Shown here in pieces: positions 7,551-17,938 of a DNA stretch of 64,000 nt (its first letter is position 1; every line of letters starts with the position of its first letter). The notes beneath the pieces were generated by a model. The model was not told the origin of the DNA. It saw only the letters and a program-made list of their open reading frames with translations, and searched no databases. This DNA comes from UBA974 sp002292405 (lineage in GTDB: Bacteria; Bacteroidota; Bacteroidia; Flavobacteriales_D; Sanyastnellaceae), in the NCBI GenBank assembly GCA_943842425.1, contig CALTBR010000002.1, forward strand, positions 496,001 through 560,000. Reading direction: 5' to 3'. Made by a program: the position numbers and the translations under genes.

Positions 7551-10500
7551 CTATTGTGTAAGATTAAATCGAATTGCAACACCCGAATTAATATTCGAAG
7601 TATTAAAGGAAGTGGAAATCTTCGCCTTTGTTATTTGCTGGTCATAAAAAGCTCTCAAAGTTATCTTATCGCTAATCTCTAGATCACCTGAAAGTTTAAT
7701 AGAAACAAGCGTTTGACCTGCAGTAACTTGATTTTGGCGTTCAACCATTTTACGAATAACAGTACTGTTATCACGAATATTAATATCACATCTAATTAAG
7801 AAATCAGTCTCCTTAAACATCTTAATTGGCAACTTGCCGTAGGTTTTCATAAACGGATTGCGCACATCTGCAAATTTGTATCCTACACCTATAACTATCC
7901 CTTTACTCTTTGTCTCTGTAATTTGATAATTGGCAAGACCAAAACTTATATTTCTATCACGTGTTAACTCAACTTTTACCTGTGGCTCATTATCAGAAGC
8001 TGTCTTAATGGTCATATCAAGACCTATAAGTGGAGACAATTGTTCCGATATACTTACGGTATTAAATTGTCTTTGAGAGATCCAATTTGAGTAATCTCCA
8101 TTGTCCTCAATTGTCGGCAAACCGTTTTCATCTTCTTCGTACTGAAGATTTGTTGTGTATGACGTACTCATTGTTGAGCGATATGAGTGTGAAAGATTAA
8201 ATCTTTTGAAGGTCTTTTTCAGAGATGGTATTTTACTAAGTCCGTCATACGTAATTCTCCAGTTTGGAGCCACTGGAGCTTTAAAGACATCTAAAGGAAC
8301 CGTACTTGGATCAATTCCTAAATACGCGCTCATGAAAGCCGGTATTGCTACATCTTGTGAAGTGGGACCCCAACCTTGGTAATAACCTGTTGGGTTAGGT
8401 TCATCTAGATTAAAAGTTTCCTCATTCAATCGAGAAGATATGATCAATCTACTCAGAAGTAAGTCGTCCCAAATCTCAGAGTTGTACTCCTCATCATCAT
8501 TCATAAATGTCGTGGGCCAAGACATGACTGTAGCAGTAAAATTACCAGTTTCGTTAGGCGATTCATAAATCCAATCGTCTATATCCTCATCATATCTGAA
8601 GAAACTTTGGTGATTCCGTGAAGTACTTCTATTGGCCGTAAGCTCAATCTTAAAGTGCTTGATGGGCTCTAAATTTACTCTCACATTAAAGTTCTCTGTG
8701 AAGGATTCTGTGTATTGTTGATTGAGATAAGGCGCTTGAACTAACCAACCATTTGCAGCCGCGTCCATGGCGAAATCCGAATTCTTATCACCAAAAACAT
8801 CTGTGTTTTGATGACCTATCAGGAAGAGCAATCCCGGAGATTCTAAATTTTCATCAAACCCTCCATATCTACTGGTTTCTGCAAATCCCGGCAGCATAAT
8901 ACCCTCGTTGCGAGAAAACGTTCCGCTTATACTTTGCAATCCCATTGCAAATCTTAGGATATGCTCTATCGGATTAATCTCGATCTTGTCCTTTTCTTCC
9001 TCGTCTTCTATTTCACCAAAACCATCTCTACTTTGGTTGCTTACATTCCTTGAGCTCGGTCTTTTCGGACGCTTGTTGTTGATCTCTTTTAGGAAAGGGA
9101 CTCTATTGTATAGTTTGAGTAAATTGGCCTGACCATTGAGACTTAAATTTCTTGAATTTTGAATCGTAGCTCCAAGCGTGTCTTGAGCAAAAGGGGCTCT
9201 ATCCCAACGAAATGAACTTTGATACCTGACGTCGCCAGTTACAAAATCCATCAGTGGTATTTTGTCAAATGGGAGCTTGTACGACCCGTTAACGTTGTGA
9301 TTGTATGTCGTGACATCACCTGCGCTTCTAAGGTTTAATTTTACAGTGTCAAGGTATAGATTATATCCTTCTGGATCTTCCTCTTGAGTTGGAATTACTC
9401 CTGCGGGTTCACCAATAAGGGCAGAAGCCTGACCTGTATAGTCGAATTTAAGGGCTTGGGTTAAATCGTACTTCATGGAGTAGTTTCTATTCCAATTCCA
9501 AGATTTGAGAACTTGCGTTTGGATTAAAAGATTCGTCTGAACACCTAATAAATCTTCAGTGTTATTCCTCACGCGACTGGTCTGATAAACCCTCTCCATC
9601 TGAGTGTTCATGGAAACCTGTTTAGGTAGAAGGTAAAAATTAAAATCCTTGAGAAATTTAAATATTTCAGTTTCTCGAATAAACTTGATGTTTGAAAATG
9701 GCTTGTGCTGCTTAGGTCTATTCTGCCAATTGTAAGCCAGCCCTCCTCTGTGCTCTACATTTAATTGAAACTCTGTGTTAATATCTCGTCTGTAAACCTC
9801 ATTGAAGCTGTAGTTTCCTGTGAAATTGCTGATTTTTAAGAAAGAAAGAGGACCTGAAGAGCTCGAACCACCCCGACCACCTGGCCCACCAGAAGCGCCA
9901 CCCCTACCACCCATAGATCCACCAAGAGCTCCCATGCTATCTCCACTTTTAGATTTGGTATCATTGGATCTTGAATTCCTATCACGACTTCCACTACTGC
10001 CTCCCCCGGAATTAAATTGTGGACTAATCTTAATGCTGGAGAAATTAATACTTCTCAGACGGTCTACCTCCTGTGTTTTATTTAACCGTTCAGGGCTTAG
10101 TTCTAAATCTTCAAGTTCAATATCCGGAGAAAGGGGATCGAATTGTGGTGTGCTTACTTGTTCTGAATACCCCATATACATCGGTAGAGAAATACCTAAT
10201 TTTTGGGGAAGTAACTTACCTATCTGTATCGTTCCATTTGCATCTATGCCTCGGATTGTTTCTCGTGATCTTTCTTGGACTCTTTGTTCTAAACCTCCCC
10301 AACCTGGAGTAGACATGTTTGCCGCAACGCTCACATTACCTAAATCTGCTAACGTTGCATTAACCCTCGCAACAGCAGCCCATCCTCCTTCTTCATTAAA
10401 ATCAGATAACCTCAACTCATTAGCCCAAACAACAGCGCATTTATTCAAACCGTCATCGGAATATGGGAAAACATTGGAATCCTTATCTGGATTTCTAATT

Positions 10501-13500
10501 CCGATCATGACAGTAACCACGTTCGCTAAATTCGGATTTCCCTTCACCGACATCCTTGCAACACCATCGTATTCGGTATATTCTTGGAATATAGGTTGAC
10601 CAACCGGCCTATTTATCTTCAGGCTCTGAAGTTTCTGTAGTTCTATATCCATGTTGTTGGCCATAGGCCAAATCATATCCTCATCCACAGTATACCAAGG
10701 TGTTACCGAAAGGGGTATTTCGTACTCGTAATAGTTGTTGTCAAAATCCGAACCTAATCTTACGAATGCCGTAATATCTCCATCGTTTAAAGTTGTCCCA
10801 TCAGGGCCAGGTTCAGCGTGAAAATACATCCGCATACGCTTATACATTCTCATATCATAATTGATATTTCTGTAAGCAGCCCTAGCATCTCCGTCAATAA
10901 GGTTACAAACCTCCATCGCTAAAGATTGCTCGTTAAGTCTTCTCTGGTTCGTTGTTGCTACGTCTATCTCTCTAATAATTCCCGGAGGAGTTACATATGC
11001 AACCGGCTCACGATTTCCATTTTCCTCGACGTTTACCGCAGAAATATTAAAACTTGTAGAAGAAGGATCTGTTGGTTCTATCTCTTGCTCTCCAGCTAAA
11101 GACCCATCATATTTTCTCCATTCTCCTCTCACAAGTTCCATTCTGGCAAAACGAAGAGTTACAGGCTGGCTCCAACCTTTCATAAATACCCTCATAAACC
11201 TGATCGAACGGAAATCTGAAATACTACCTATCTGTTTTTGATATTCACGAACAGGAATTTTAAACTGGTACCATTTAATCGGTTTCTGCTCATTCGATGA
11301 GGCGCTCTGTGAAAGTGTTTCGAAAACATCTGTTATGTAGTTGTTGCCCACGTTCGCCTCACCAAGGTCAGATGGCCTTAAAGAAATCTTGTATTGATAG
11401 TAGCTCTCAATAGTACTAAGCGTGATATCCTCGTTGATGTCCTCACTATTTGGCATCGTCGTAGAAGTGATAGGATAGCCATCAGGAGACTCCGTATTTG
11501 AGTTACCTTCATACAAGCTGAAATATTTGTATCTCTGAATAATATCCTCTTCTAAAGCTTGAGAAGTTGGGGTTCTGAAGTACCTGAAGTCATCGCCAGA
11601 AGGATCATTTTCAATCGCAGCATACGCTTCGGGACTTAACACTCCAGAGCCTTCTAGATCTCCTAACCAATCAGAAAAATGCTCTCTTTCAGTAGCAGAG
11701 TTCATCCCGTCTAACCCAACGTCTTGCAAAGCGTAGTTGCCTGAAGCATTGTCAAATGCATTTACAACATTAAATGTTGATGGATCTGGATAAATCGCCC
11801 AAGAACTTGTGTCTGTGGGTAAGTCTGGACTCGTCGCAGATGGAAGTCCATTCTCAAATTCTAGCTGACTATCATTGAGGATGTCCTCACTAACATTACC
11901 TAGGTTGAAGTATATATCACCTCCCGTTGAGTTTTCAGAATCATCATTAAAAGGATCCATCACCCAAAACTGAATGTATTCAATATTTGCACTCTCAAAA
12001 TCTGTAGTAGTAAGCGCTCTTTGAATCCCTCCCCAACGAGATGAAGGCTCAACTAAGTCTCCGTTTTCACTAAAACCCGCAGAATATCCCGAGGTTCCAT
12101 CAGCTGTTTCATAATTATAAGGGCCTCTTTCAGAAGGCCAAAAACTCAAATCAAAAGTCGGAATATTTCTAGGTGTTCCAGGCTGATAATCTCTGTTGGG
12201 AAAAATCTCCTGCTCTAAGATTTGGCGCATATTGTGATCTTGCCTTACCTCGTCTGACACCTGCCCATCTTGAAGCCCGTTGCCAGAATAAAAGATCGGA
12301 TCGATTGTATACCAAGACATGGCAGCTCTGTTATAGCCGTATAAAAGAGTGTCTTCAAATGCCGCTTCTGGGAAGAGATCATTTTGGTGTTTGGGCGTCG
12401 AAGCTAAAAACCACCTCGAAACAGATCTAATGTCGATCGTCGATTGAGACCCTTCAAAATCATCTATGTAAGCATTACCCTCCTCACCTATCGCTCTACT
12501 GTGACCTGGGATTAAGTATGCTCCCTCAGCACTTATATCTAATGTTGAAGTCGCTGTAGTTTCATAGAATGGAAGTTTATCTACGAGCTCGGTAAGAAAT
12601 CGACTTTCAGTTTGCCACGTAAAGTCCGTTCCTAAAATGGTGTTGTTGACAGGCTCATCTCCGATATTCACTTTTTGAGTGAGTGGTCTCTCTCGCATAT
12701 TTAAGAATGTAGCGCCAAAAGTGAAATCATCACTTGCGATGTAATCAAACCTTGTACCCAAAAGAGTTTTTGTCTGTATGTTAAAAAGCGAGTTGCTTTC
12801 GAGGGAAACGCGGATTGTTTGGCCTGATTCAAGAAGACCGTCATTGATAATCCTAACTCTTCCTAAGTTGTAATCAACGGTATAATCCCTATTCTCCACA
12901 AGGCGAACACCACCCGCAGTTACCGTTACTGACCCCTCCGGAACGTTAAGCGCATTCAGAGCAATTTCAGAACTGCTCTGAGATTGAAATGTACCCTTAA
13001 TGTGATATCTGTTGAGGGTTGGGATTTGCTGAGCCGCAGTTTTTGTAGAATCGTAAAGAGGGTCGAAAACCAATGTTTGAATGAGTGATTCAGCGAGGTT
13101 AGGGTCGCTAACTCTATCTAAAATTACCTCTCTGAGGTTGTCGCCAAAAGGCTCAATAGACGGGAAGAATATGCGCCCATTTTGAGAATTAATCGTACCG
13201 CCATTCGTCGCAGCATTGTCTATGTAATCAAATACGCCGTCGGGATTAGGCATTGTATTGATATCCATTCTGTCAAGGCCCAATAACTGAAGCAGGAGGG
13301 TTCCGTCTAACGGATCTCTCGGAATATAATTAAGATCTACTCCAGTAGATGGATCGTTGTACCAGACATCTAATCTGAATTCCTCTTGACTTACTCCGAA
13401 TGCCCTCATAGAATACACATTCTTCATCATACACTCCCAGAGTGGTGAAGGGTCGCCATTATTTAGGTCTAATTGAGTAATACTCGATTTGAGCATTTTT

Positions 13501-15026
13501 AATACAAGGGCTCCCATGGCTTCATTTTCACCAGACCCTGTAGTGTATCCATCCTGAGCTAGAGTACCAACTTGATAAGTGTTTCCTTCTAAGGTGTATT
13601 CATATGCAACAGCCAACACCTCAGCATTATTAAGTGATTGCCTTAGGGAAATAAAGCCAAGTCTAGAGTTGTATGAATATTCTGACGGCATAAGCTTCCT
13701 CGCATTTCCAACTCTTTCGTAGTGAACACCCTGCTCAAAGCCCATATTCATCGCAACTATGGCGGCGTTCGCTCCTGAGAAACCCATTACCTCATTGTTA
13801 CTTATAAGATCTTCGAAAATATCGTTGTTTTCGTTATTTGAAGCACGGTTAGATGTGGGGTTTGTCCCTGCTCCATCGATAAGTTGAGAAATAGGTAAAT
13901 TAGATGACATATAATCAGGGTGTTCACCTAAATCGGTGACTGCAATGATATTTCTAACGTCCATCGTATTGGCCTGAGTATTTACAACCCAAACCTCGAT
14001 TCTATTAATATTCGCCCCTGAACTTGGCACAGGTAAGGATTTCATCGCATCGTCATATCGATTGCGGAAATACTGAGAAAGAAAATAATGTCGGTTTGCC
14101 TCGTAGTCATCAGCCCGGATATCGAAATCTTGTGTTTGGGCACCACCCTCCACCTCTATCTCCTGCCGCTCACCCTTTTGCTGAGAAAGAATCGTAGAGT
14201 TATATAGGCGACCCCATTGCGTTTCTAGCTTTAAACCAAAAAGACTCTGAGATCCCGTAATCAGCGTTCCTTGAAGCGGTAAGGAGATGTTTCCGGCCTC
14301 GATGTTTTTAAGAATATCATCTTCTTCACCTTGGAAACCAATATTCATTTGATTCTCAAAATCAAACAAAGATTCTGTATTGTACTGGGTGCCTAGTTCA
14401 ATTTTATCTCCAATTTTACCTGAAATATTCAACTGTATTCTTTGATCAAAGTCAAACGTAGTGACCCTCCTTTGCTGTTCTGGAATCCTTGGGTTTTCAG
14501 TGTTAGAACTATTTAAACCAAAAGTAATCTCAGCAGTTCCCTGAGGAATGATTTCTATCTCATTTGTTCCGAAAAGCATTTCGAAAAGCTCGCTATCTAT
14601 TTCAAGTTTAGGAGCGAATCCCCTAGTCGCATCATCGTCATCTTCTTGCAATTGATCCCAAAACTCCGATAAATTACCAGACATATCATAATCTAAGAAC
14701 TCGTCCAAAGTGAAAAGGGAACCAGGTCGAAATTCAAGCGTATCACCTATGGTTTGTTCTACTATATATTGACCTGAAACAGGATCGTACACAACACCAT
14801 ACTGGAAATTTTCAGGCCAGTCAAGTGAGATGCCACCGGGGAATTCTACGGGATTGTATGCGTCTTCACCACCATGAGGAAAAGGAAGGTCGATTTCTGT
14901 TGTATCTAGTTCTGTATCAGATGTTTGAGCGTAGGTAGAAATGCTGCAAACAAATGCCGCAACCACACACAAAATTGATATGCCCTTTATTTTCACGAGT
15001 TCAGTCCTGTGTTCAGTCTTGTTCAA
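7551..15026 (-). CDS. sprA: T9SS outer-membrane translocon SprA (gliding/secretion protein)
   Basis: Giant outer-membrane beta-barrel that forms the protein-conducting channel of the type IX secretion system. At 2491 aa it is in the SprA/Sov size range. A signal peptide ends near residue 33 (STYAQ). The N-terminal part carries NIEAGNISLPLQGTLITGSQ, and the middle holds YIDDFEGSQSTIDIRSVSRW, both familiar SprA segments. The C-terminus ends in barrel strands with the terminal GVAIRFNLTQ. A Gly/Ser/Arg-rich low-complexity loop occupies residues about 1669-1728. The start overlaps the ruvA stop by 4 bp. Confidence 0.95.
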   Translation of the reverse strand: MNKTEHRTELVKIKGISILCVVAAFVCSISTYAQTSDTELDTTEIDLPFPHGGEDAYNPVEFPGGISLDWPENFQYGVVYDPVSGQYIVEQTIGDTLEFRPGSLFTLDEFLDYDMSGNLSEFWDQLQEDDDDATRGFAPKLEIDSELFEMLFGTNEIEIIPQGTAEITFGLNSSNTENPRIPEQQRRVTTFDFDQRIQLNISGKIGDKIELGTQYNTESLFDFENQMNIGFQGEEDDILKNIEAGNISLPLQGTLITGSQSLFGLKLETQWGRLYNSTILSQQKGERQEIEVEGGAQTQDFDIRADDYEANRHYFLSQYFRNRYDDAMKSLPVPSSGANINRIEVWVVNTQANTMDVRNIIAVTDLGEHPDYMSSNLPISQLIDGAGTNPTSNRASNNENNDIFEDLISNNEVMGFSGANAAIVAMNMGFEQGVHYERVGNARKLMPSEYSYNSRLGFISLRQSLNNAEVLAVAYEYTLEGNTYQVGTLAQDGYTTGSGENEAMGALVLKMLKSSITQLDLNNGDPSPLWECMMKNVYSMRAFGVSQEEFRLDVWYNDPSTGVDLNYIPRDPLDGTLLLQLLGLDRMDINTMPNPDGVFDYIDNAATNGGTINSQNGRIFFPSIEPFGDNLREVILDRVSDPNLAESLIQTLVFDPLYDSTKTAAQQIPTLNRYHIKGTFQSQSSSEIALNALNVPEGSVTVTAGGVRLVENRDYTVDYNLGRVRIINDGLLESGQTIRVSLESNSLFNIQTKTLLGTRFDYIASDDFTFGATFLNMRERPLTQKVNIGDEPVNNTILGTDFTWQTESRFLTELVDKLPFYETTATSTLDISAEGAYLIPGHSRAIGEEGNAYIDDFEGSQSTIDIRSVSRWFLASTPKHQNDLFPEAAFEDTLLYGYNRAAMSWYTIDPIFYSGNGLQDGQVSDEVRQDHNMRQILEQEIFPNRDYQPGTPRNIPTFDLSFWPSERGPYNYETADGTSGYSAGFSENGDLVEPSSRWGGIQRALTTTDFESANIEYIQFWVMDPFNDDSENSTGGDIYFNLGNVSEDILNDSQLEFENGLPSATSPDLPTDTSSWAIYPDPSTFNVVNAFDNASGNYALQDVGLDGMNSATEREHFSDWLGDLEGSGVLSPEAYAAIENDPSGDDFRYFRTPTSQALEEDIIQRYKYFSLYEGNSNTESPDGYPITSTTMPNSEDINEDITLSTIESYYQYKISLRPSDLGEANVGNNYITDVFETLSQSASSNEQKPIKWYQFKIPVREYQKQIGSISDFRSIRFMRVFMKGWSQPVTLRFARMELVRGEWRKYDGSLAGEQEIEPTDPSSTSFNISAVNVEENGNREPVAYVTPPGIIREIDVATTNQRRLNEQSLAMEVCNLIDGDARAAYRNINYDMRMYKRMRMYFHAEPGPDGTTLNDGDITAFVRLGSDFDNNYYEYEIPLSVTPWYTVDEDMIWPMANNMDIELQKLQSLKINRPVGQPIFQEYTEYDGVARMSVKGNPNLANVVTVMIGIRNPDKDSNVFPYSDDGLNKCAVVWANELRLSDFNEEGGWAAVARVNATLADLGNVSVAANMSTPGWGGLEQRVQERSRETIRGIDANGTIQIGKLLPQKLGISLPMYMGYSEQVSTPQFDPLSPDIELEDLELSPERLNKTQEVDRLRSINFSSIKISPQFNSGGGSSGSRDRNSRSNDTKSKSGDSMGALGGSMGGRGGASGGPGGRGGSSSSGPLSFLKISNFTGNYSFNEVYRRDINTEFQLNVEHRGGLAYNWQNRPKQHKPFSNIKFIRETEIFKFLKDFNFYLLPKQVSMNTQMERVYQTSRVRNNTEDLLGVQTNLLIQTQVLKSWNWNRNYSMKYDLTQALKFDYTGQASALIGEPAGVIPTQEEDPEGYNLYLDTVKLNLRSAGDVTTYNHNVNGSYKLPFDKIPLMDFVTGDVRYQSSFRWDRAPFAQDTLGATIQNSRNLSLNGQANLLKLYNRVPFLKEINNKRPKRPSSRNVSNQSRDGFGEIEDEEEKDKIEINPIEHILRFAMGLQSISGTFSRNEGIMLPGFAETSRYGGFDENLESPGLLFLIGHQNTDVFGDKNSDFAMDAAANGWLVQAPYLNQQYTESFTENFNVRVNLEPIKHFKIELTANRSTSRNHQSFFRYDEDIDDWIYESPNETGNFTATVMSWPTTFMNDDEEYNSEIWDDLLLSRLIISSRLNEETFNLDEPNPTGYYQGWGPTSQDVAIPAFMSAYLGIDPSTVPLDVFKAPVAPNWRITYDGLSKIPSLKKTFKRFNLSHSYRSTMSTSYTTNLQYEEDENGLPTIEDNGDYSNWISQRQFNTVSISEQLSPLIGLDMTIKTASDNEPQVKVELTRDRNISFGLANYQITETKSKGIVIGVGYKFADVRNPFMKTYGKLPIKMFKETDFLIRCDINIRDNSTVIRKMVERQNQVTAGQTLVSIKLSGDLEISDKITLRAFYDQQITKAKISTSFNTSNINSGVAIRFNLTQ

Positions 15027-15616
15027 AGCTTCTGTAACGCCTGTTTAATCAAAGCTTCCAACGAATAATCGTTATCTGCTTTATCTAAAATCTGCTCGAG
15101 GGTTTTCTCAACACGAGACTGATCAAACCCTAAAGTAGTCAGTGCCATTAACGCTTCATTCTTCAAGGTATTGTGCTGAAAAGATATTTCTGACTTCGCT
15201 CCGCCACCACCGGTTGAGACACCAACTTTATCTCTCAGGTCAATTATTATTCTTTGGGCTGTTTTAGCGCCAATACCCTTCACTTTTTTCATCGCATCTA
15301 CATCACCTGAAGCGATCACTTCAGAAGCAGTAGCAGAATCCATAGCTGACAATATTAAACGAGCTGTGTTTGCACCGACTCCACTAACACTAATTAAAAG
15401 AAGAAACATGCTTCGTTCCTCTTTAGTAGCAAATCCATATAATGTTTGAGAATCTTCTCTAACTACCATATGAATATTTAGAAAAAGGGTCTCATCGTCA
15501 GGTAGAGCTTCAAAAGTGGTAAGGCTTATAGATACTAAATATCCTACACCTCCACACTCAATGACAATGTGGGTAGGATGCTTTTCAATAAGCCTTCCAT
15601 TTAAATGATGTATCAT
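15023..15616 (-). CDS. ruvA: Holliday junction branch-migration protein RuvA
   Basis: Tetrameric DNA-junction binder that loads the RuvB motor. The 197-aa protein shows an N-terminal OB fold (residues 1-65), tandem helix-hairpin-helix motifs (VSGVGANTARLILS and VKGIGAKTAQRIIIDLRDK) and a C-terminal three-helix domain that contacts RuvB. It overlaps maeB upstream and sprA downstream by 4 bp each. ruvB lies 24 kb away in the same window, and ruvC is not seen. Confidence 0.96.
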   Translation of the reverse strand: MIHHLNGRLIEKHPTHIVIECGGVGYLVSISLTTFEALPDDETLFLNIHMVVREDSQTLYGFATKEERSMFLLLISVSGVGANTARLILSAMDSATASEVIASGDVDAMKKVKGIGAKTAQRIIIDLRDKVGVSTGGGGAKSEISFQHNTLKNEALMALTTLGFDQSRVEKTLEQILDKADNDYSLEALIKQALQKL

Positions 15617-17886
15617 GATTGCGACTTATTATGAGCGTCTACCACAGCGAGTCTCACCATATCTACAATTTCCTTTGCAGAGGATCCCATTTGAAGAATA
15701 TGTACTGACTTCTTCATCCCTAAGAGGACAGGTCCCTGAGCTTCAACACCTCCCATTTCTTTAAGAAGTTTATACGAGATATTTCCCGCAGAAAGATTGG
15801 GGAAAATAAGAATGTTTACTTTTCGTTGGTTAAGTACCGAGAACGAGAAGCTCTCTGCAAGCATCTCCTGATTTATTGCAAAATTTGCCTGAATTTCACC
15901 ATCCACAATTAAGTCTGGGTGATCTCTATGTAATATCGCTGTTGCATTTGACATCTTTTCAGCATCATCACCTTTAGATGACCCGAAATTAGAATAGCTG
16001 AGTAGAGCAATACGAGGCACAATTCTAAGTCTCTTTACCGCCTCAGCCATGAGCAATGTAATATCAACAATCTCCTCAGCTGTAGGGTTCACGTTAACTG
16101 TAGTATCTGCAAAGAACATCGGTCCTTGATGGGTCTGCATGATATACATGCCTGCAACTTTAGAGACACCTTCTGCCTTTCCAATGACCTGCAGAGCTGG
16201 CCTAATCACACGGGGATAATTTCTTGTAAGCCCTGAAACAAGAGCATCAGCCTCACCCGTTTCCACTAACATAGCTCCAAAGTAATTTCGCCTGCGCATA
16301 GCACGTTCAGCCTCTAATAGAGTTAATCCATGACGCTTTCTTTTTTCATGCAATATCTCCCCAAATACTTTTCTCTTTTCAGCATGATCTTGATCACGAG
16401 GATCAAATATTGTTGCTGACGCTAGTGCTAAGTTATTCTCTTCTATTAGTGAAGTAATAATATGCTTACGACCTATTAAAATAGGGTGGGCAATACCCTC
16501 TTCAACTGCCTGTTCAGCAGCTTTCAGCACTTTATAATGTTCCGCTTCCGCAAACACAACTCGTTTGGGATTTTTTGAAGCCCTCTCGCTAAGTGACATC
16601 GAAAAATTCGACGCCTGACCTAGCCTATTTAACAGCATTGTATCATAGGCATCCCAATCCTCAATAGACTCACGTGCTATTCCAGAATCCATTGCGGCTT
16701 TTGCAACAGCAGGGGCAATAGCGGTAATCAATCGTGGATCAAGTGGCTTAGGAATAATTAAGTTACGCCCGAAAAACAGTGACTGTTCATCGTAAGCCTC
16801 GCTCACCTCATCCGGCACAGTCTCTTTCGCAAGGTTCGCAATGGCTTGTACAGCCGCTAGCTTCATAGCATCGTTAATCCCTGTAGCTCTAACATCTAGT
16901 GCTCCTCGGAAAATAAATGGAAAACCTAAAACGTTATTTACTTGATTCGGATAATCGCTACGTCCAGTAGCCATAATGATATCTTCTCTTGCTTCAATCG
17001 CTTCTTTGTATGGAATCTCCGGATCTGGATTTGCCAGTGCAAACACAATGGGGTCAGACCCCATCTCCTTAATCATACCACCTGTAACAAGCCCCCCTTT
17101 ACTAAGCCCTAAAAATACATCTGCACCTTTCATTGCATCAGCTAGAGACTCGTAAGATTTTTCAGTCGCGAATCTTTGCTTACGCTCACCTAGTCCTTCT
17201 CTTCCTGAATGAACATGACCTATTGAGTCGAAAACGGCAATATTTTCGAGGGTAAGACCTAACTGAATATACAGATCAAGGCAAGACATCGCTGCTGCTC
17301 CAGCTCCACTAACTACAACTCTAACATCCTCTATTCTTTTCTCAGTTAGCTCTAATGCATTCAAAAGCGCAGCAGAAGAAATAATGGCAGTACCATGCTG
17401 ATCATCGTGCATTACTGGAATATCTAACTCCTCTTTCAATCGACGTTCAATCTCAAAGGCCTCAGGTGCCTTAATATCCTCAAGATTAATCCCTCCAAAA
17501 GTAGGAGCGATTGCCTTCACCGTTGAAATAAAATGTTCTACATCAGTAACATCTAGCTCAATATCGAAAACATCAATATCTGCAAACACTTTAAAAAGCA
17601 CTGCTTTTCCTTCCATAACTGGTTTACTCGCCTCAGGACCTATATCTCCAAGTCCTAAAACTGCAGTTCCGTTACTAATTACTGCCACAAGATTTCCTTT
17701 AGCCGTGTACTTGTATACGTCCTCCTTTTTCTCTGAAATAGCAATACATGGTTCGGCTACTCCTGGGCTATAGGCGAGCGATAAATCTCTCTGAGAGCTG
17801 AACGGCTTAGTAGGATTTACCTCAATCTTCCCCTTCCTACCCCTCGAATGATAATCGAGAGATTCTTGTTTATTCGGTGCGTGCAT
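15613..17886 (-). CDS. maeB: NADP-dependent malic enzyme, MaeB type
   Basis: Oxidatively decarboxylates malate to pyruvate. The 757-aa protein has the two-part MaeB architecture: an N-terminal malic enzyme module (residues about 1-425, with SLAYSPGVAEPC, HDDQHGTAIISSAALLNAL and the Rossmann motif VVSGAGAAAMSC) and a C-terminal phosphotransacetylase-like module (about 430-757) that in homologues is regulatory rather than catalytic. The reading frame overlaps ruvA by 4 bp. Three 9-bp tandem repeats lie in the 50-bp gap upstream. Confidence 0.95.
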   Translation of the reverse strand: MHAPNKQESLDYHSRGRKGKIEVNPTKPFSSQRDLSLAYSPGVAEPCIAISEKKEDVYKYTAKGNLVAVISNGTAVLGLGDIGPEASKPVMEGKAVLFKVFADIDVFDIELDVTDVEHFISTVKAIAPTFGGINLEDIKAPEAFEIERRLKEELDIPVMHDDQHGTAIISSAALLNALELTEKRIEDVRVVVSGAGAAAMSCLDLYIQLGLTLENIAVFDSIGHVHSGREGLGERKQRFATEKSYESLADAMKGADVFLGLSKGGLVTGGMIKEMGSDPIVFALANPDPEIPYKEAIEAREDIIMATGRSDYPNQVNNVLGFPFIFRGALDVRATGINDAMKLAAVQAIANLAKETVPDEVSEAYDEQSLFFGRNLIIPKPLDPRLITAIAPAVAKAAMDSGIARESIEDWDAYDTMLLNRLGQASNFSMSLSERASKNPKRVVFAEAEHYKVLKAAEQAVEEGIAHPILIGRKHIITSLIEENNLALASATIFDPRDQDHAEKRKVFGEILHEKRKRHGLTLLEAERAMRRRNYFGAMLVETGEADALVSGLTRNYPRVIRPALQVIGKAEGVSKVAGMYIMQTHQGPMFFADTTVNVNPTAEEIVDITLLMAEAVKRLRIVPRIALLSYSNFGSSKGDDAEKMSNATAILHRDHPDLIVDGEIQANFAINQEMLAESFSFSVLNQRKVNILIFPNLSAGNISYKLLKEMGGVEAQGPVLLGMKKSVHILQMGSSAKEIVDMVRLAVVDAHNKSQS

Positions 17887-17897
17887 CTTGAGTAACT

Positions 17898-17938
17898 ACT
17901 TCTCTTACTTCTCTTACTTCTCTTATCAAACTTCTCTT
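17898..17938. repeat. Tandem 9-bp repeats upstream of maeB
   Basis: ACTTCTCTT occurs three times in tandem (17898-17906, 17907-17915, 17916-17924) and a fourth time after 5 nt (17930-17938), where it overlaps the stop codon of the upstream gene. On the transcribed strand the unit is the purine-rich AAGAGAAGT. It lies 12-50 nt before the maeB start codon. Confidence 0.85.

Noticed and set aside
9820..10599. 259-aa Pro/Leu-rich frame antisense to sprA
   Set aside because: It mirrors the Gly/Ser-rich loop of SprA; proline and leucine runs are the expected complement.
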